Shown here in pieces: positions 44,431-53,796 of a stretch of DNA of 64,000 bases. The stretch lies in the NCBI RefSeq assembly GCF_900110885.1, contig NZ_FOFJ01000002.1, forward strand, positions 154,849 through 218,848, given 5' to 3'. The translations under genes were made by a program, and so were the position numbers. Origin of the DNA: Azotobacter beijerinckii. Its GTDB lineage: Bacteria; Pseudomonadota; Gammaproteobacteria; Pseudomonadales; Pseudomonadaceae. Within the stretch, counting starts at the first letter, position 1. Each line of letters begins with the position of its first letter. The notes under the pieces were generated by a model. The model had not been told where the DNA came from. It worked only from the letters and a program-made list of their open reading frames with translations, and did no database searches.

Positions 44431-46280
44431 ATCCGCTGCTGCTGGACTACTACAACCGCGAGCTGCAGCACATCCGCGAGAGCGCCGCGGAGTTCGCCGG
44501 CGAGTTCCCGAAGATCGCCAGCCGCCTGAGCCTCGACGGCATCGACTGCGCCGACCCCTACGTCGAGCGCCTGCTGGAGGGCTTCGCCTACCTGACCGCG
44601 CGCATCCAGCTCAAGCTGGATGCCGAATACCCGACCTTCACCCACCACCTGCTGGAGATCGCCTATCCCCACTACCTCGCGCCGACCCCCTCGGTGGCCG
44701 TGGTGCAGCTGCAGGCCGATCCCGACGAGGGCGCGCTCGGCGACGGCTTCACGGTGCCGCGCGAGGCCTCCCTGCGCGGCCTGCTCGGCGCCGACGGGCA
44801 GACCGCCTGCGAATACCGCACCGCCCAGCCGGTCACCCTCTGGCCGCTGGCGGTGGCCCAGGCCGAATACTTCGGCAACCCGGCGGCGACCCTCGGCCGC
44901 CTGGCCGGCGCCGTGCCGCACGCCCGGGCCGGCCTGCGCCTGCGCCTGCGCAGCGGCGCCGGCCTGCCCTTCCGGGCGCTGGCCCTGGAGCGCCTGCCGC
45001 TCTACCTGCACGGCGGCGACGAACTGCCGTTCCGCCTCTACGAGCAACTGCTCGGCAACGGCTGCGCGCTCTTCGCCCGCAGCCCCGGCGAGGACTGGCT
45101 GGAACGCCTGCCGGCGCCGCGCCCGCGCGGCCTGGACGACGCCGACGCGGTGCTGCCGGTGGTGCCGCGGGCCTTCCAGGGCTACCGCCTGCTGCAGGAA
45201 TACTTCGCCCTGGCGCAGCGCTTCCTGTTCGTCGAGTTCGCCGGGCTGGCCGCCGCGGCGCAGCGCTGCGCCGGCCAGGAGCTGGAGATCCTGGCGCTCT
45301 TCGAGCGCCTCGACCCGGCCCTGGAGGGGACGGTCGGCGCCGGGCACTTCGTGCCCTTCTGCACCCCGGCGGTGAACCTCTTCCCGCGCCGCGTCGACCG
45401 CATCCACCTCTCCGAGCGCCGCCACGAGCACCAGGTGATCGCCGACCGGACCCGCCCGCTGGACTTCGAGATCCACTCGCTGACCCAGGTCAGCGGCTAC
45501 GGCGAAGGCCCCGAGCAGCGCTTTTTGCCCTTCTACGCGGTGCGCGACCCCGCCCGCTACGGCCGCGAACAGGCCTACTACAGCCTGCGCCGCGAGCCCC
45601 GCCGGCTCTCCGGCAACGAGCAGCGGCGCGGCACGCGCTCCACCTACACCGGCAGCGAAACCTTCATCGCGCTGGTCGACGCCCAGGCCGCACCCTACCG
45701 CCACGACCTGCGCCAGCTGGGCATCCAGGCGCTGTGCAGCAACCGCGACCTGCCGCTGTTGATGCCGGTGGGCAGCGCGCCGAGCGACTTCACCCTCGAG
45801 GAAGGCGCGCCGGTGCGCGCGGTGCGCTGCCTGGCCGGGCCGAGCCGGCCACGGGCCAGCCGCGCCCACGACGCCGCCGCCTGGCAACTGATCGGCCAGC
45901 TCTCGCTGAACTACCTGTCGCTCACCGAGGGCGGCCAGGGCGCGGCCGCCCTGCGCGAGCTGCTGCGCCTCTACGGCGATCCCCGCGACCCCGCCCTGGC
46001 GCTGCAGATCGACGGCCTGCGCGAGGTGCGCTGCCGGCCCTGCACCCGGCGCCTGCCGCTGCCCGGCCCGATCGCCTTCGGCCGCGGCCTGGAGATCGCC
46101 CTGGAATTCGACGAAAGCGCCTTCCGCGGCACCGGGGTGTTCCTCCTCGGCGCCGTGCTGGAGCGCTTCCTGGCCCGTTATGCGTCGATCAACAGTTTTA
46201 CCGAGACGGTGCTGCGCACCGCCGAACGCGGCGAGGTGATGCGATGGCCGACGAACCCCGGACGCCGTCCGACCCTGTGA
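44427..46280 (+). CDS. tssF: T6SS baseplate protein TssF
   Basis: 617 residues from the ATG at 44427 that overlaps the tssE stop. The N-terminus [31 protein letters not shown] is the VasA/TssF signature, with [27 protein letters not shown] next and [22 protein letters not shown] at the C-terminus. It forms the TssF2G wedge. Its last 37 bases overlap tssG. Confidence 0.96.
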   Translation: MNPLLLDYYNRELQHIRESAAEFAGEFPKIASRLSLDGIDCADPYVERLLEGFAYLTARIQLKLDAEYPTFTHHLLEIAYPHYLAPTPSVAVVQLQADPDEGALGDGFTVPREASLRGLLGADGQTACEYRTAQPVTLWPLAVAQAEYFGNPAATLGRLAGAVPHARAGLRLRLRSGAGLPFRALALERLPLYLHGGDELPFRLYEQLLGNGCALFARSPGEDWLERLPAPRPRGLDDADAVLPVVPRAFQGYRLLQEYFALAQRFLFVEFAGLAAAAQRCAGQELEILALFERLDPALEGTVGAGHFVPFCTPAVNLFPRRVDRIHLSERRHEHQVIADRTRPLDFEIHSLTQVSGYGEGPEQRFLPFYAVRDPARYGREQAYYSLRREPRRLSGNEQRRGTRSTYTGSETFIALVDAQAAPYRHDLRQLGIQALCSNRDLPLLMPVGSAPSDFTLEEGAPVRAVRCLAGPSRPRASRAHDAAAWQLIGQLSLNYLSLTEGGQGAAALRELLRLYGDPRDPALALQIDGLREVRCRPCTRRLPLPGPIAFGRGLEIALEFDESAFRGTGVFLLGAVLERFLARYASINSFTETVLRTAERGEVMRWPTNPGRRPTL

Positions 46281-47293
46281 ACGGCCTCGCCGGGATGGCG
46301 GCCGAGCCCTGGAACCACGACTTCTTCCAGGCCCTGCGCCGTCTCGAGTGCGCCGCGCCGCAGCTCCCGCGCCTCGGCCGCTCGCGGCGCCTGGCCGACG
46401 ACCCGCTGCGCCTCGGCCAGCGCCCGGAATGCACCTTCGCCCCCTCGACCCTGGCCGGCGTCGAGCCCGGCCGCGACGGCGCGCCGCCGCGCCTGGAACA
46501 GTTCTTCTTCGGCCTCGGCGGACCCAACGGCCCGCTGCCCCTGCACCTGACCGAGTACGCCCGGGAACGCCAGCGCAACCACGGCGACGCCACCTTCAAG
46601 CGCTTCCTCGACCTCTTCCACCACCGCCTGCTGTGCCTGTTCTACCGCGCCTGGGCGGAATCCCGGCCGACCGTCGGCCACGACCGCCCGGCCGACGACT
46701 ACTGGGCGGCGCGCCTCGCCGCCCTGTGCGGCCGCGGCCTGCCGAGCCTGCGCGGGCGCGGGCCGCTGGAGGACCGCGAGCGCCTGCACTTCAGCGGCCA
46801 CCTGGCGGCGCAGACCCGCTATCCGGACGGGCTGGTGGCGATCCTCGCGCTGCACTTCGAGCTGCCGGTAGCCCTCGAGGAGTTCGCCGGCCGCTGGCTG
46901 GCGCTGCCCGGCGGCAGCCGCCTGGGCCTGAGCGCCGCGACCCTCGGCGCGGACCTCTGCCTGGGCCGCCACGTCTGGGACCGCCAGCACGGCTTTCGCC
47001 TGCGCCTCGGCCCGCTGGATCTGGCCGAGTACCGCCGTCTGCTGCCCGGCGGCGACCACTGGCGCGAGCTGGCCGCCTGGATCGCCGAATACCAGGGCGA
47101 GGAACTCGACTGGGAGGTCGAACTGGTGCTGCGCCGCGACCAGGTGCCGCCGCTGCGTCTCGACGGCGCGCTGCGCCTAGGCCTGGACAGCTGGCTGGGC
47201 GCGCCGCCGCGGGATGCCGCGGACCTGCGGCTGTCTTCCCACTACGCCGGGGCGGCGGGCGCCGCGCCCCGCCCCGAGGAGGCGTGCGCATGA
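46244..47293 (+). CDS. tssG: T6SS baseplate protein TssG
   Basis: 349 residues from the ATG at 46244, inside the end of tssF. It has the motifs WNHDFFQALRRLEC, QFFFGLGGPNGPLPLHLTEYARER, FLDLFHHRLLCLFYRAWAE and LGADLCLGRHVWDRQHGFRLRLGPL expected for the VasB/TssG family. It ends overlapping the tssH start by four bases. Confidence 0.95.
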   Translation: MADEPRTPSDPVNGLAGMAAEPWNHDFFQALRRLECAAPQLPRLGRSRRLADDPLRLGQRPECTFAPSTLAGVEPGRDGAPPRLEQFFFGLGGPNGPLPLHLTEYARERQRNHGDATFKRFLDLFHHRLLCLFYRAWAESRPTVGHDRPADDYWAARLAALCGRGLPSLRGRGPLEDRERLHFSGHLAAQTRYPDGLVAILALHFELPVALEEFAGRWLALPGGSRLGLSAATLGADLCLGRHVWDRQHGFRLRLGPLDLAEYRRLLPGGDHWRELAAWIAEYQGEELDWEVELVLRRDQVPPLRLDGALRLGLDSWLGAPPRDAADLRLSSHYAGAAGAAPRPEEACA

Positions 47294-49989
47294 GCGAGAT
47301 CGGCCGGGTCGCCCTGTTCGGCAAGCTGAACCCCCTGGCCTACAAGGCCATCGAGTCCGCCACGGTGTTCTGCAAGCTGCGCGGCAACCCCTACGTGGAA
47401 CTGGCGCACTGGCTGCACCAGATCCTCCAGCTCCCGGACTCCGACCTGCACCGACTGGTGCGTGCCTTCGAGCTCGACCCGGCGCACCTGGCGCGGGATC
47501 TCACCGAGGCCCTGGACCGCCTGCCGCGCGGCTCGACCGCGATCACCGACCTGTCCTCCCAGGTCGAGGAAGCCGTCGAGCGCGGCTGGGTCTACGCCAC
47601 CCTGCTGTTCGGCGAAAACCAGGTGCGCAGCGGCCACCTGATCGTCGGCCTGCTCAAGACCCCCGGCCTGCGCCACGCCCTGCCGGCGCTCTCCGGCGAG
47701 TTCGCCAAGCTCCGCCCGGAGGCCCTCACCGAGCGCTTCGCCGAGCTGCTCGGCGACTCGCCGGAAAACCGCCTGCGCGCCAGCGACGGCTTCGTCGCCG
47801 CGGCGCCGGGCGAGGCCAGCGGCGCCCTGGCGCCGAGCGCGCTGGGCAAGCAGGAGGCGCTCGGGCGCTTCACCCTCGATCTCACCGGGGAGGCCCGCGC
47901 AGGCCGGCTCGACCCGGTGGTCGGGCGCGACGAGGAAATCCGCCGGCTGATCGACATCCTCATGCGCCGCCGGCAGAACAACCCGCTGCTCACCGGCGAG
48001 GCCGGGGTCGGCAAGACCGCGGTGGTCGAGGGTTTCGCCCAGCGCATCGTCGCCGGCGAGGTGCCCCCCGCCCTCCGGGGGGTGCAGCTGCGCAGCCTGG
48101 ATGTCGGCCTGCTGCAGGCCGGGGCGAGCATGAAGGGCGAGTTCGAGCAGCGCCTGCGCCAGGTGATCGAGGAGGTGCAGAGTTCGCCCGCCCCGGTCGT
48201 CCTGTTCATCGACGAGGCGCACATGCTGATCGGCGCCGGCGGCGCGGCGGGCACCGGCGATGCGGCGAACCTGCTCAAGCCGGCGCTGGCCCGCGGCACC
48301 CTGCGCACGGTGGCGGCGACCACCTGGGGCGAATACAAGAAGCACATCGAGAAGGACCCGGCGCTGACCCGGCGCTTCCAGGTGGTGCAGATCGACGAGC
48401 CGTCCGAGCCCAAGGCGCTGCTGATGCTGCGCGGGATCGCCGCCGGCCTGGAGCGCCACCACCGGGTGCAGGTGCTCGACGAGGCGCTGGAGGCCGCGGT
48501 GCGCCTGTCGCACCGCTACATCCCGGCACGCCAGCTGCCGGACAAGGCGGTCAGCCTGCTGGACACCGCCTGCGCGCGGGTCGCCATCGGCCAGCAGGCG
48601 GTGCCCGCCGAAGTCGACGACAGCCGCCGGCGTATCGCCGCGCTGGACACCGAGTTGGCCATCGTCCGTCGCGAACAGGCCGTCGGCGTGGCCACCGGCA
48701 GCCGCCAGGCGGACGCCGAAACCGCGCTGGCCGCCGAGCGCGAACGCCTCGCCGCCCTGGAGACCCGCTGGGCCGAGGAGAAGGCGCTGGTCGACGAGCT
48801 GCTGGCCACCCGCGCCCGCCTGCAAGCCGGACTGGAGAGCGCCGAGACGGACAACCGCGCGGCCGAAGCGGCGCCGGACGAGGCCGAGCGCCAGGCGCTG
48901 CGCACCGCCCTCGGCGAGTTGCAGGGCCGCCTGCGCGCCCTGCAGGGCGAGACGCCGCTGATCCTGCCGGAGGTGGACTACCAGGCGGTGGCCGCGGTGG
49001 TCGCCGACTGGACCGGCATCCCGGTCGGGCGCATGGCGCGCAACGAGATCGACGGCGTGCTGCACCTCGCCGAGCGGATGAAGGCGCGCATCGTCGGCCA
49101 GGACCACGCCCTGGAAAGCATCGCCCGGCGCATCCAGACCGCCCGCGCCGGCCTCGACAACCCGGCCAAGCCGATCGGCGTGTTCCTCCTCGCCGGCCCC
49201 TCCGGGGTGGGCAAGACCGAGACCGCCCTGGCCCTGGCCGAAGCCCTCTACGGCGGCGAGCAGAACCTCGTCTCGATCAACATGAGCGAGTTCCAGGAGG
49301 CCCACACCGTCTCCACCCTCAAGGGCGCGCCGCCCGGCTACGTCGGCTACGGCGAGGGCGGCGTGCTGACCGAGGCGGTGCGCCGCAAGCCCTACAGCGT
49401 GGTGCTGCTCGACGAGGTGGAGAAGGCCCACCCGGACGTCCACGAGATCTTTTTCCAGGTCTTCGACAAGGGCGAGATGGAGGATGCCGAGGGCCGGCGG
49501 ATCGACTTTCGCAACACCCTGATCCTGCTCACCACCAACGTCGGCACCGAGCGGATCGCCGGCCTGTGCGCCGACCCGCTGCTGCGGCCGGAGCCCGAGG
49601 CCCTCGCCCGGGCGCTGCGCGAGCCGCTGCTCGGGGTGTTCCCGCCCGCCCTGCTCGGCCGCCTGGTGGCGATCCCCTACTACCCGCTCGACGACGCGAT
49701 GCTCAAGGCCATCGTCCGCCTGCAGCTGGCGCGCATCGGCCGGCGCATCGAGGCCGGCCACCGCGTGCCGTTCGCCTGCGACGAGGCGGTCGTCGAGCTG
49801 ATCGTCTCGCGCTGCAGCGAGGTGGAGAGCGGCGCGCGGATGGTCGACGCGATCCTGACCAACACCCTGCTGCCGGAGATCAGCCGCGAGTTCCTCGTCC
49901 GCCTGCTGGAAGGCCGTCCGCCGGCCGGGGTGCAGGTCGGCGTGCAGGACAACCGGCTGCACTACCGCTTCGCCGCGGACGAAGACTGA
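47290..49989 (+). CDS. clpV: T6SS sheath-recycling AAA+ ATPase TssH (ClpV)
   Basis: 899 residues. A ClpN-type N-domain (about 1-160) that binds the TssC helix precedes two AAA+ modules: Walker A GEAGVGKT (about 236-243) with VLFIDEAHML, and Walker A GPSGVGKT (about 636-643) with VLLDEVEKAHPDV. A shorter coiled-coil middle region than in ClpB lies around 460-560. It disassembles contracted sheaths. It is intact and overlaps tssG by four bases. Confidence 0.97.
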   Translation: MSEIGRVALFGKLNPLAYKAIESATVFCKLRGNPYVELAHWLHQILQLPDSDLHRLVRAFELDPAHLARDLTEALDRLPRGSTAITDLSSQVEEAVERGWVYATLLFGENQVRSGHLIVGLLKTPGLRHALPALSGEFAKLRPEALTERFAELLGDSPENRLRASDGFVAAAPGEASGALAPSALGKQEALGRFTLDLTGEARAGRLDPVVGRDEEIRRLIDILMRRRQNNPLLTGEAGVGKTAVVEGFAQRIVAGEVPPALRGVQLRSLDVGLLQAGASMKGEFEQRLRQVIEEVQSSPAPVVLFIDEAHMLIGAGGAAGTGDAANLLKPALARGTLRTVAATTWGEYKKHIEKDPALTRRFQVVQIDEPSEPKALLMLRGIAAGLERHHRVQVLDEALEAAVRLSHRYIPARQLPDKAVSLLDTACARVAIGQQAVPAEVDDSRRRIAALDTELAIVRREQAVGVATGSRQADAETALAAERERLAALETRWAEEKALVDELLATRARLQAGLESAETDNRAAEAAPDEAERQALRTALGELQGRLRALQGETPLILPEVDYQAVAAVVADWTGIPVGRMARNEIDGVLHLAERMKARIVGQDHALESIARRIQTARAGLDNPAKPIGVFLLAGPSGVGKTETALALAEALYGGEQNLVSINMSEFQEAHTVSTLKGAPPGYVGYGEGGVLTEAVRRKPYSVVLLDEVEKAHPDVHEIFFQVFDKGEMEDAEGRRIDFRNTLILLTTNVGTERIAGLCADPLLRPEPEALARALREPLLGVFPPALLGRLVAIPYYPLDDAMLKAIVRLQLARIGRRIEAGHRVPFACDEAVVELIVSRCSEVESGARMVDAILTNTLLPEISREFLVRLLEGRPPAGVQVGVQDNRLHYRFAADED

Positions 49990-49999
49990 GGGCGCGCGG

Positions 50000-52177
50000 A
50001 TGGAAATCACCCAGCGGACCCGCCTGGTACGGATCGACAGCCCCCTCGGCGAGGACGTGCTGGCGCTGCAGACCCTCGAGGGCGAGGAGGAACTGGGGCG
50101 GCCCTTTCTCTACGAGCTGCAGCTGGTCTCGGAAAACCCGGCGCTGAACTTCGACCGGCTGCTGGGCAAGCCGCTGAGCCTCGCCCTGGAGCTGCCCGGC
50201 GGCGGCACGCGGCCGTTCCACGGGATCGTCAGCCGCTTCGCCCAGACCGCCGGCAGCGGCCAGTTCGCCGGCTACCGGGTGAGCCTGCGGCCCTGGCTGT
50301 GGCTGCTCACCCGCACCTCCGACTGCCGGATCTTCCAGAACCGCAGCGTGCCGGAGATCGTCAAGCAGGTGTTTCGCGACCTCGGCTTCTCCGACTTCGA
50401 GGACGCCCTGAGCCGGACCTACCGCGCGTGGGAATACTGCGTGCAGTACCGCGAGACCAGTTTCGACTTCGTCAGCCGGCTGCTGGAGCAGGAGGGCATC
50501 TACTACTACTTCCGCCACGAGCGGAATCGCCACGTGCTGGTGCTCGCCGACGCCGCCGGCGCGCACACCAGCGCGCCCGGCTACGCCAGCGTGCCCTACT
50601 ACCCGCCCACCGGGGAACAGCGCGAGCGCGACCACATCTACGACTGGCACCTGGAGCGGGAAGTCCAGCCCGGCTCGCTGACCCTCAACGACTACGACTT
50701 CCAGCGTCCCGGCGCGTGCCTGGAAGTGCGCGCCAGCCAGCCCCGCGCCCATGCCAGCGGCGCCCACCCGCTGTTCGACTATCCCGGCGAATATGTCCAG
50801 AGCGGCGACGGCGAGCACTACGCGCGCACCCGCCTGGAAGCCATCCAGACCGCCTTCGAGCGCCTGCGGCTACGCGGCAACGCCCGCGGCCTGGGCTGCG
50901 GGCAACTGTTCCGGCTGAGCGGCTGCGCCCGCGCCGACCGCAACCGCGAATACCTGATCGTCGCCGCCCGCTACCGGATCGTCCAGGAACGCTACGAATC
51001 CGGCGAGCCGGAGAGCACCCCGCAGTTCGACAGCGCGCTGGAGTGCCTCGACGCCGACCAGGCCTTCCGCCCCCTGCCGAGCACCCCGCGGCCCATCGTC
51101 CAGGGTCCGCAGACCGCCCGGGTGGTCGGCCCGGCCGGCGAGGAGATCTGGACCGACCAGTACGGCCGGGTCAAGGTGCATTTCCACTGGGACCGCCACG
51201 ACCGCAGCGACGAGAACAGCTCCTGCTGGATGCGCGTCTCCCAGGCCTGGGCCGGCAAGAACTGGGGGGCGATCCAGATCCCGCGGATCGGCCAGGAGGT
51301 GATCGTCAGCTTCCTCGAAGGCGACCCGGACCGGCCGATCGTCACCGGCCGCGTCTACAACGCCGAGCAGACGGTGCCCTACGCGCTGCCGGCCAACGCC
51401 ACCCAGAACGGCCTCAAGAGCCGTTCGAGCAAGGGCGGCGGCCCGGCGAACTTCAACGAGATCCGCATGGAGGACCGCAAGGGTGCCGAGCAGCTCTACA
51501 TCCATGCCGAGAAGAACCAGGACATCGAGGTCGAGAACGACGAAAGCCATTCGGTCGGCCACGACCGCAGCAAGACCATCGGCAACGACGAGACGGTGCA
51601 GGTCGGGCGCCACCGCACGGAACGGGTCGGCCTCAACGAGACCCTCTCGATCGGCGCCCACCGCACCGAGGACGTCGCCGGCAACGAGAGCATCGCGATC
51701 CTCGGCAACCGGACCATCTCGGTCAGCCAGAGCGAGACGGCCGCCGTAGCCCTGCAGCGCACCCACACGGTGGGGATCAACGAGACGATCGCCATCGGCG
51801 CCGCCCAGGAGATCGCCATCGGCGCCTACCAGGCGCTGAACATCGGCGCGAGCCAGGAGGTCAGCGTCGGCGCGAACCGCACGGAAACGGTCGGCGGCGA
51901 CGCCGACGCCCGTATCGGCGGCGACGAAAGCCGCAGCGTCGGCCAGGGCCGCCGCACCGACGTCGGGCAGAGCGACAGCCTGGAGGTCGGCCAGCACTTC
52001 GCCCTCGCCGCCGGCGACGCCATCACCCTGACCACCGGCGCGGCGAGCATCACCCTGAAGAAGGACGGCACCATCGTCCTGCGCGGCAAGGACATCACCC
52101 TCGACGGCTCTGGCGCCATCACCGTCCGGGCCGGCCAGAACGTGGTCATCAAGGGCCAGAAGATCCTGCAGAACTGA
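50000..52177 (+). CDS. vgrG: T6SS spike protein VgrG (TssI)
   Basis: 725 residues. The gp27-like region (about 1-370) includes YREYRET-type YCVQYRETSFDFVSRLLEQEGIYYYF; the gp5 OB-fold (about 375-460) has WTDQYGRVKVHFHWDR, SSCWMRVSQAWAGKNWG and PRIGQEVIVSFLEGDPDRPIVTGRVYN. From about 500 on come short beta-helix repeats (SVGHDR, TIGNDE, QVGRHR, RVGLNE, SIGAHR) and a DUF2345-like tail ending in GAITVRAGQNVVIKGQKI. No separate toxin domain is attached, so cargo is probably carried by the PAAR-like effector downstream. Confidence 0.96.
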   Translation: MEITQRTRLVRIDSPLGEDVLALQTLEGEEELGRPFLYELQLVSENPALNFDRLLGKPLSLALELPGGGTRPFHGIVSRFAQTAGSGQFAGYRVSLRPWLWLLTRTSDCRIFQNRSVPEIVKQVFRDLGFSDFEDALSRTYRAWEYCVQYRETSFDFVSRLLEQEGIYYYFRHERNRHVLVLADAAGAHTSAPGYASVPYYPPTGEQRERDHIYDWHLEREVQPGSLTLNDYDFQRPGACLEVRASQPRAHASGAHPLFDYPGEYVQSGDGEHYARTRLEAIQTAFERLRLRGNARGLGCGQLFRLSGCARADRNREYLIVAARYRIVQERYESGEPESTPQFDSALECLDADQAFRPLPSTPRPIVQGPQTARVVGPAGEEIWTDQYGRVKVHFHWDRHDRSDENSSCWMRVSQAWAGKNWGAIQIPRIGQEVIVSFLEGDPDRPIVTGRVYNAEQTVPYALPANATQNGLKSRSSKGGGPANFNEIRMEDRKGAEQLYIHAEKNQDIEVENDESHSVGHDRSKTIGNDETVQVGRHRTERVGLNETLSIGAHRTEDVAGNESIAILGNRTISVSQSETAAVALQRTHTVGINETIAIGAAQEIAIGAYQALNIGASQEVSVGANRTETVGGDADARIGGDESRSVGQGRRTDVGQSDSLEVGQHFALAAGDAITLTTGAASITLKKDGTIVLRGKDITLDGSGAITVRAGQNVVIKGQKILQN

Positions 52178-52196
52178 AGGCAACGGAGAACCCACC

Positions 52197-52637
52197 ATGA
52201 GCGTCGAGATCCCGCTTCCCCGCCCCGCCCTGCGCCTCGACGGGGTGGTCGTCGGCGTCCTGCTCGGCCTGGCCCCGGACGGCTCGCCGCAGGTGGCCTA
52301 TCCCGGCTGTCCGGCCGCCGCCGGCCTCGCCGCGCGCACCACCGCGGTGCTGGACGCCGGGGCGATCGGCTGCCCGCTGGCGCTGATGTTCGAGGACGGC
52401 GACCCGGCCCGCCCGCTGGTGATCGGGCGCCTCCTGACGCCGCCGGCGGCGCCGCTCGCCGTCGAGCGCGACGGGGAATGCCTGGAGCTTTACGCCGAGC
52501 GGGAGATCGTCCTGCGCTGCGGCAAGGCCAGCATCACCCTGACCCGCGAAGGCAAGGTGCTGATCCGCGGCGCCTACCTGTCGAGCCGCTCCTCCGGGGT
52601 CAACCGGATCAAGGGCGGCTCGGTGCAGATCAACTAG
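52197..52637 (+). CDS. DUF6484-domain T6SS accessory protein
   Basis: 146 residues, small beta-rich protein starting LDGVVVGVLLGLAPDGSPQVAYPG with the ARTTAVLD and GCPLALMFEDGDPARPLVIGRL segments of DUF6484, a domain found next to vgrG and DUF2169 genes. The C-terminal half repeats VgrG-tail-like strands (ITLTREGKVLIRGAYLSSRSSG). It probably works with DUF2169 in loading the DUF4150 effector on VgrG; this is inference from the gene neighbourhood. Confidence 0.78.
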   Translation: MSVEIPLPRPALRLDGVVVGVLLGLAPDGSPQVAYPGCPAAAGLAARTTAVLDAGAIGCPLALMFEDGDPARPLVIGRLLTPPAAPLAVERDGECLELYAEREIVLRCGKASITLTREGKVLIRGAYLSSRSSGVNRIKGGSVQIN

Positions 52638-52645
52638 CGCGGCAA

Positions 52646-52675
52646 CGCGGCTCGCGCCAAAGCGTCAACGGAGCC
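52646..52675. repeat. Solo copy of the inverted-repeat element end
   Basis: Matches 24 of 30 positions of the right end of the element at 37590-37767 (CGCGGC..., CGCCAAA.CGTCAAC). The opposite end is absent. It fills the gap between the DUF6484 and DUF2169 genes and supplies GGAG seven bases before the DUF2169 start codon. Confidence 0.5.
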
Positions 52676-52680
52676 TAACC

Positions 52681-53796
52681 ATGGAACTGCTCAACGCCAC
52701 CCGCCTGGCCGTCGCCTGGACCCAGGGCCTGGCCGCGGACGGCCGCGAGGCGCTGGTGGTGATCGCCAAGGGCACCTTCGAGCTGCCGCTGGACGGCGGC
52801 GAGGCGCGGCTCGCCGAGCGCCAGCGGCCGCTGCTGATCGCCGACGCCTACGACGGCGAGCCGGGGCTCTCCGCGCCGCGCCGGGAGATGGATTTCGCGC
52901 CGCCGAAGCCCTTCTGCGACGTGCTGGTGTCGGGTAGCGCCCATGTGCCGGGCGGCCGGCCGGCGACCCGGATCGAGGCCGGCATCCGCATCGGGCGGGT
53001 CTGCAAGACCTTGACGGTGGTCGGCCCGCGCCAGTGGCAGCCCGGCGGCCGGCACGGGACGGGCGCCGGCCGGGCGCAGCCCTTCGTCGAGCAGGCGATT
53101 TCCTATGCCGAGGCCTTCGGCGGCAGCCACCCCGTCGCCGGCGAGCCCGCGCGCCGGCGCTGCTACCCGGACAACCCGGTCGGCCGCGGCTGGTTCCCGC
53201 GCGAGATGGCCACCGCGGAGATCGTCGGCCTGCCGCTGCCGGCCACCGAGGAACCGGGCCGGCCCGTCGAGCGGCCCGACGGCGACTACCGGCCGATGGC
53301 GCTGGGACCGCTCGGTCGCGCCTGGCCAGCGCGCGCGGCCTTCGCCGGGACCTACGACGAACGCTGGCAGGCCGAGGTCTTCCCCTTGCTGCCGGCGGAC
53401 TTCGACCCGCGCTACTTCCAGGCGGCGCCCGCCGACCAGCAGACCGAGCACCTGCGCGGCGGCGAGGAGGTGCTGCTGCTCAACCTCACGGCGCGGGAGC
53501 GCGCCGGCTTTCGGGTACCGACGCTGGAGATCCCGGTGACCTTCTTCGCGAAAAAGGGCGGCCACGACACCGTCCGGGCGGTGATCGACACCCTGGCGGT
53601 CGACACCGACGCCGGCTGCGTGGAAATCGTCTGGCGTACCCGCCGACCCTTGCGGCGCAATCTGTTCGAGATCGCCCAGGTGCTGGTCGGCCGCCTGTCC
53701 GGTGCCTGGTGGCGCGCCCGCGAGCAGGGCAAGGACTACTACCCCTCCCTCGCGGCGCTGGCGAAATCCCGGCCGGCCGCCGAGGAGCGCGACTGA
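52681..53796 (+). CDS. DUF2169-domain T6SS effector adaptor
   Basis: 371 residues. The N-terminus LLNATRLAVAWTQGLAADGREALVVIAKGTFELP and segments DFAPPKPFCDVLVSGSAHVPGG and PDNPVGRGWFPREM are DUF2169 signatures. DUF2169 proteins accompany PAAR-like (DUF4150) effectors and are thought to be chaperones or adaptors for loading them onto VgrG. The stop overlaps the next start (TGATG). It is cytoplasmic; no signal peptide. Confidence 0.88.
   Translation: MELLNATRLAVAWTQGLAADGREALVVIAKGTFELPLDGGEARLAERQRPLLIADAYDGEPGLSAPRREMDFAPPKPFCDVLVSGSAHVPGGRPATRIEAGIRIGRVCKTLTVVGPRQWQPGGRHGTGAGRAQPFVEQAISYAEAFGGSHPVAGEPARRRCYPDNPVGRGWFPREMATAEIVGLPLPATEEPGRPVERPDGDYRPMALGPLGRAWPARAAFAGTYDERWQAEVFPLLPADFDPRYFQAAPADQQTEHLRGGEEVLLLNLTARERAGFRVPTLEIPVTFFAKKGGHDTVRAVIDTLAVDTDAGCVEIVWRTRRPLRRNLFEIAQVLVGRLSGAWWRAREQGKDYYPSLAALAKSRPAAEERD

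Noticed and set aside
50000..52177. VgrG as an 'evolved' VgrG with a toxin domain
   Set aside because: The C-terminus after the gp5 OB-fold is only short beta-helix repeats and a DUF2345-like tail; no enzymatic motif is present.
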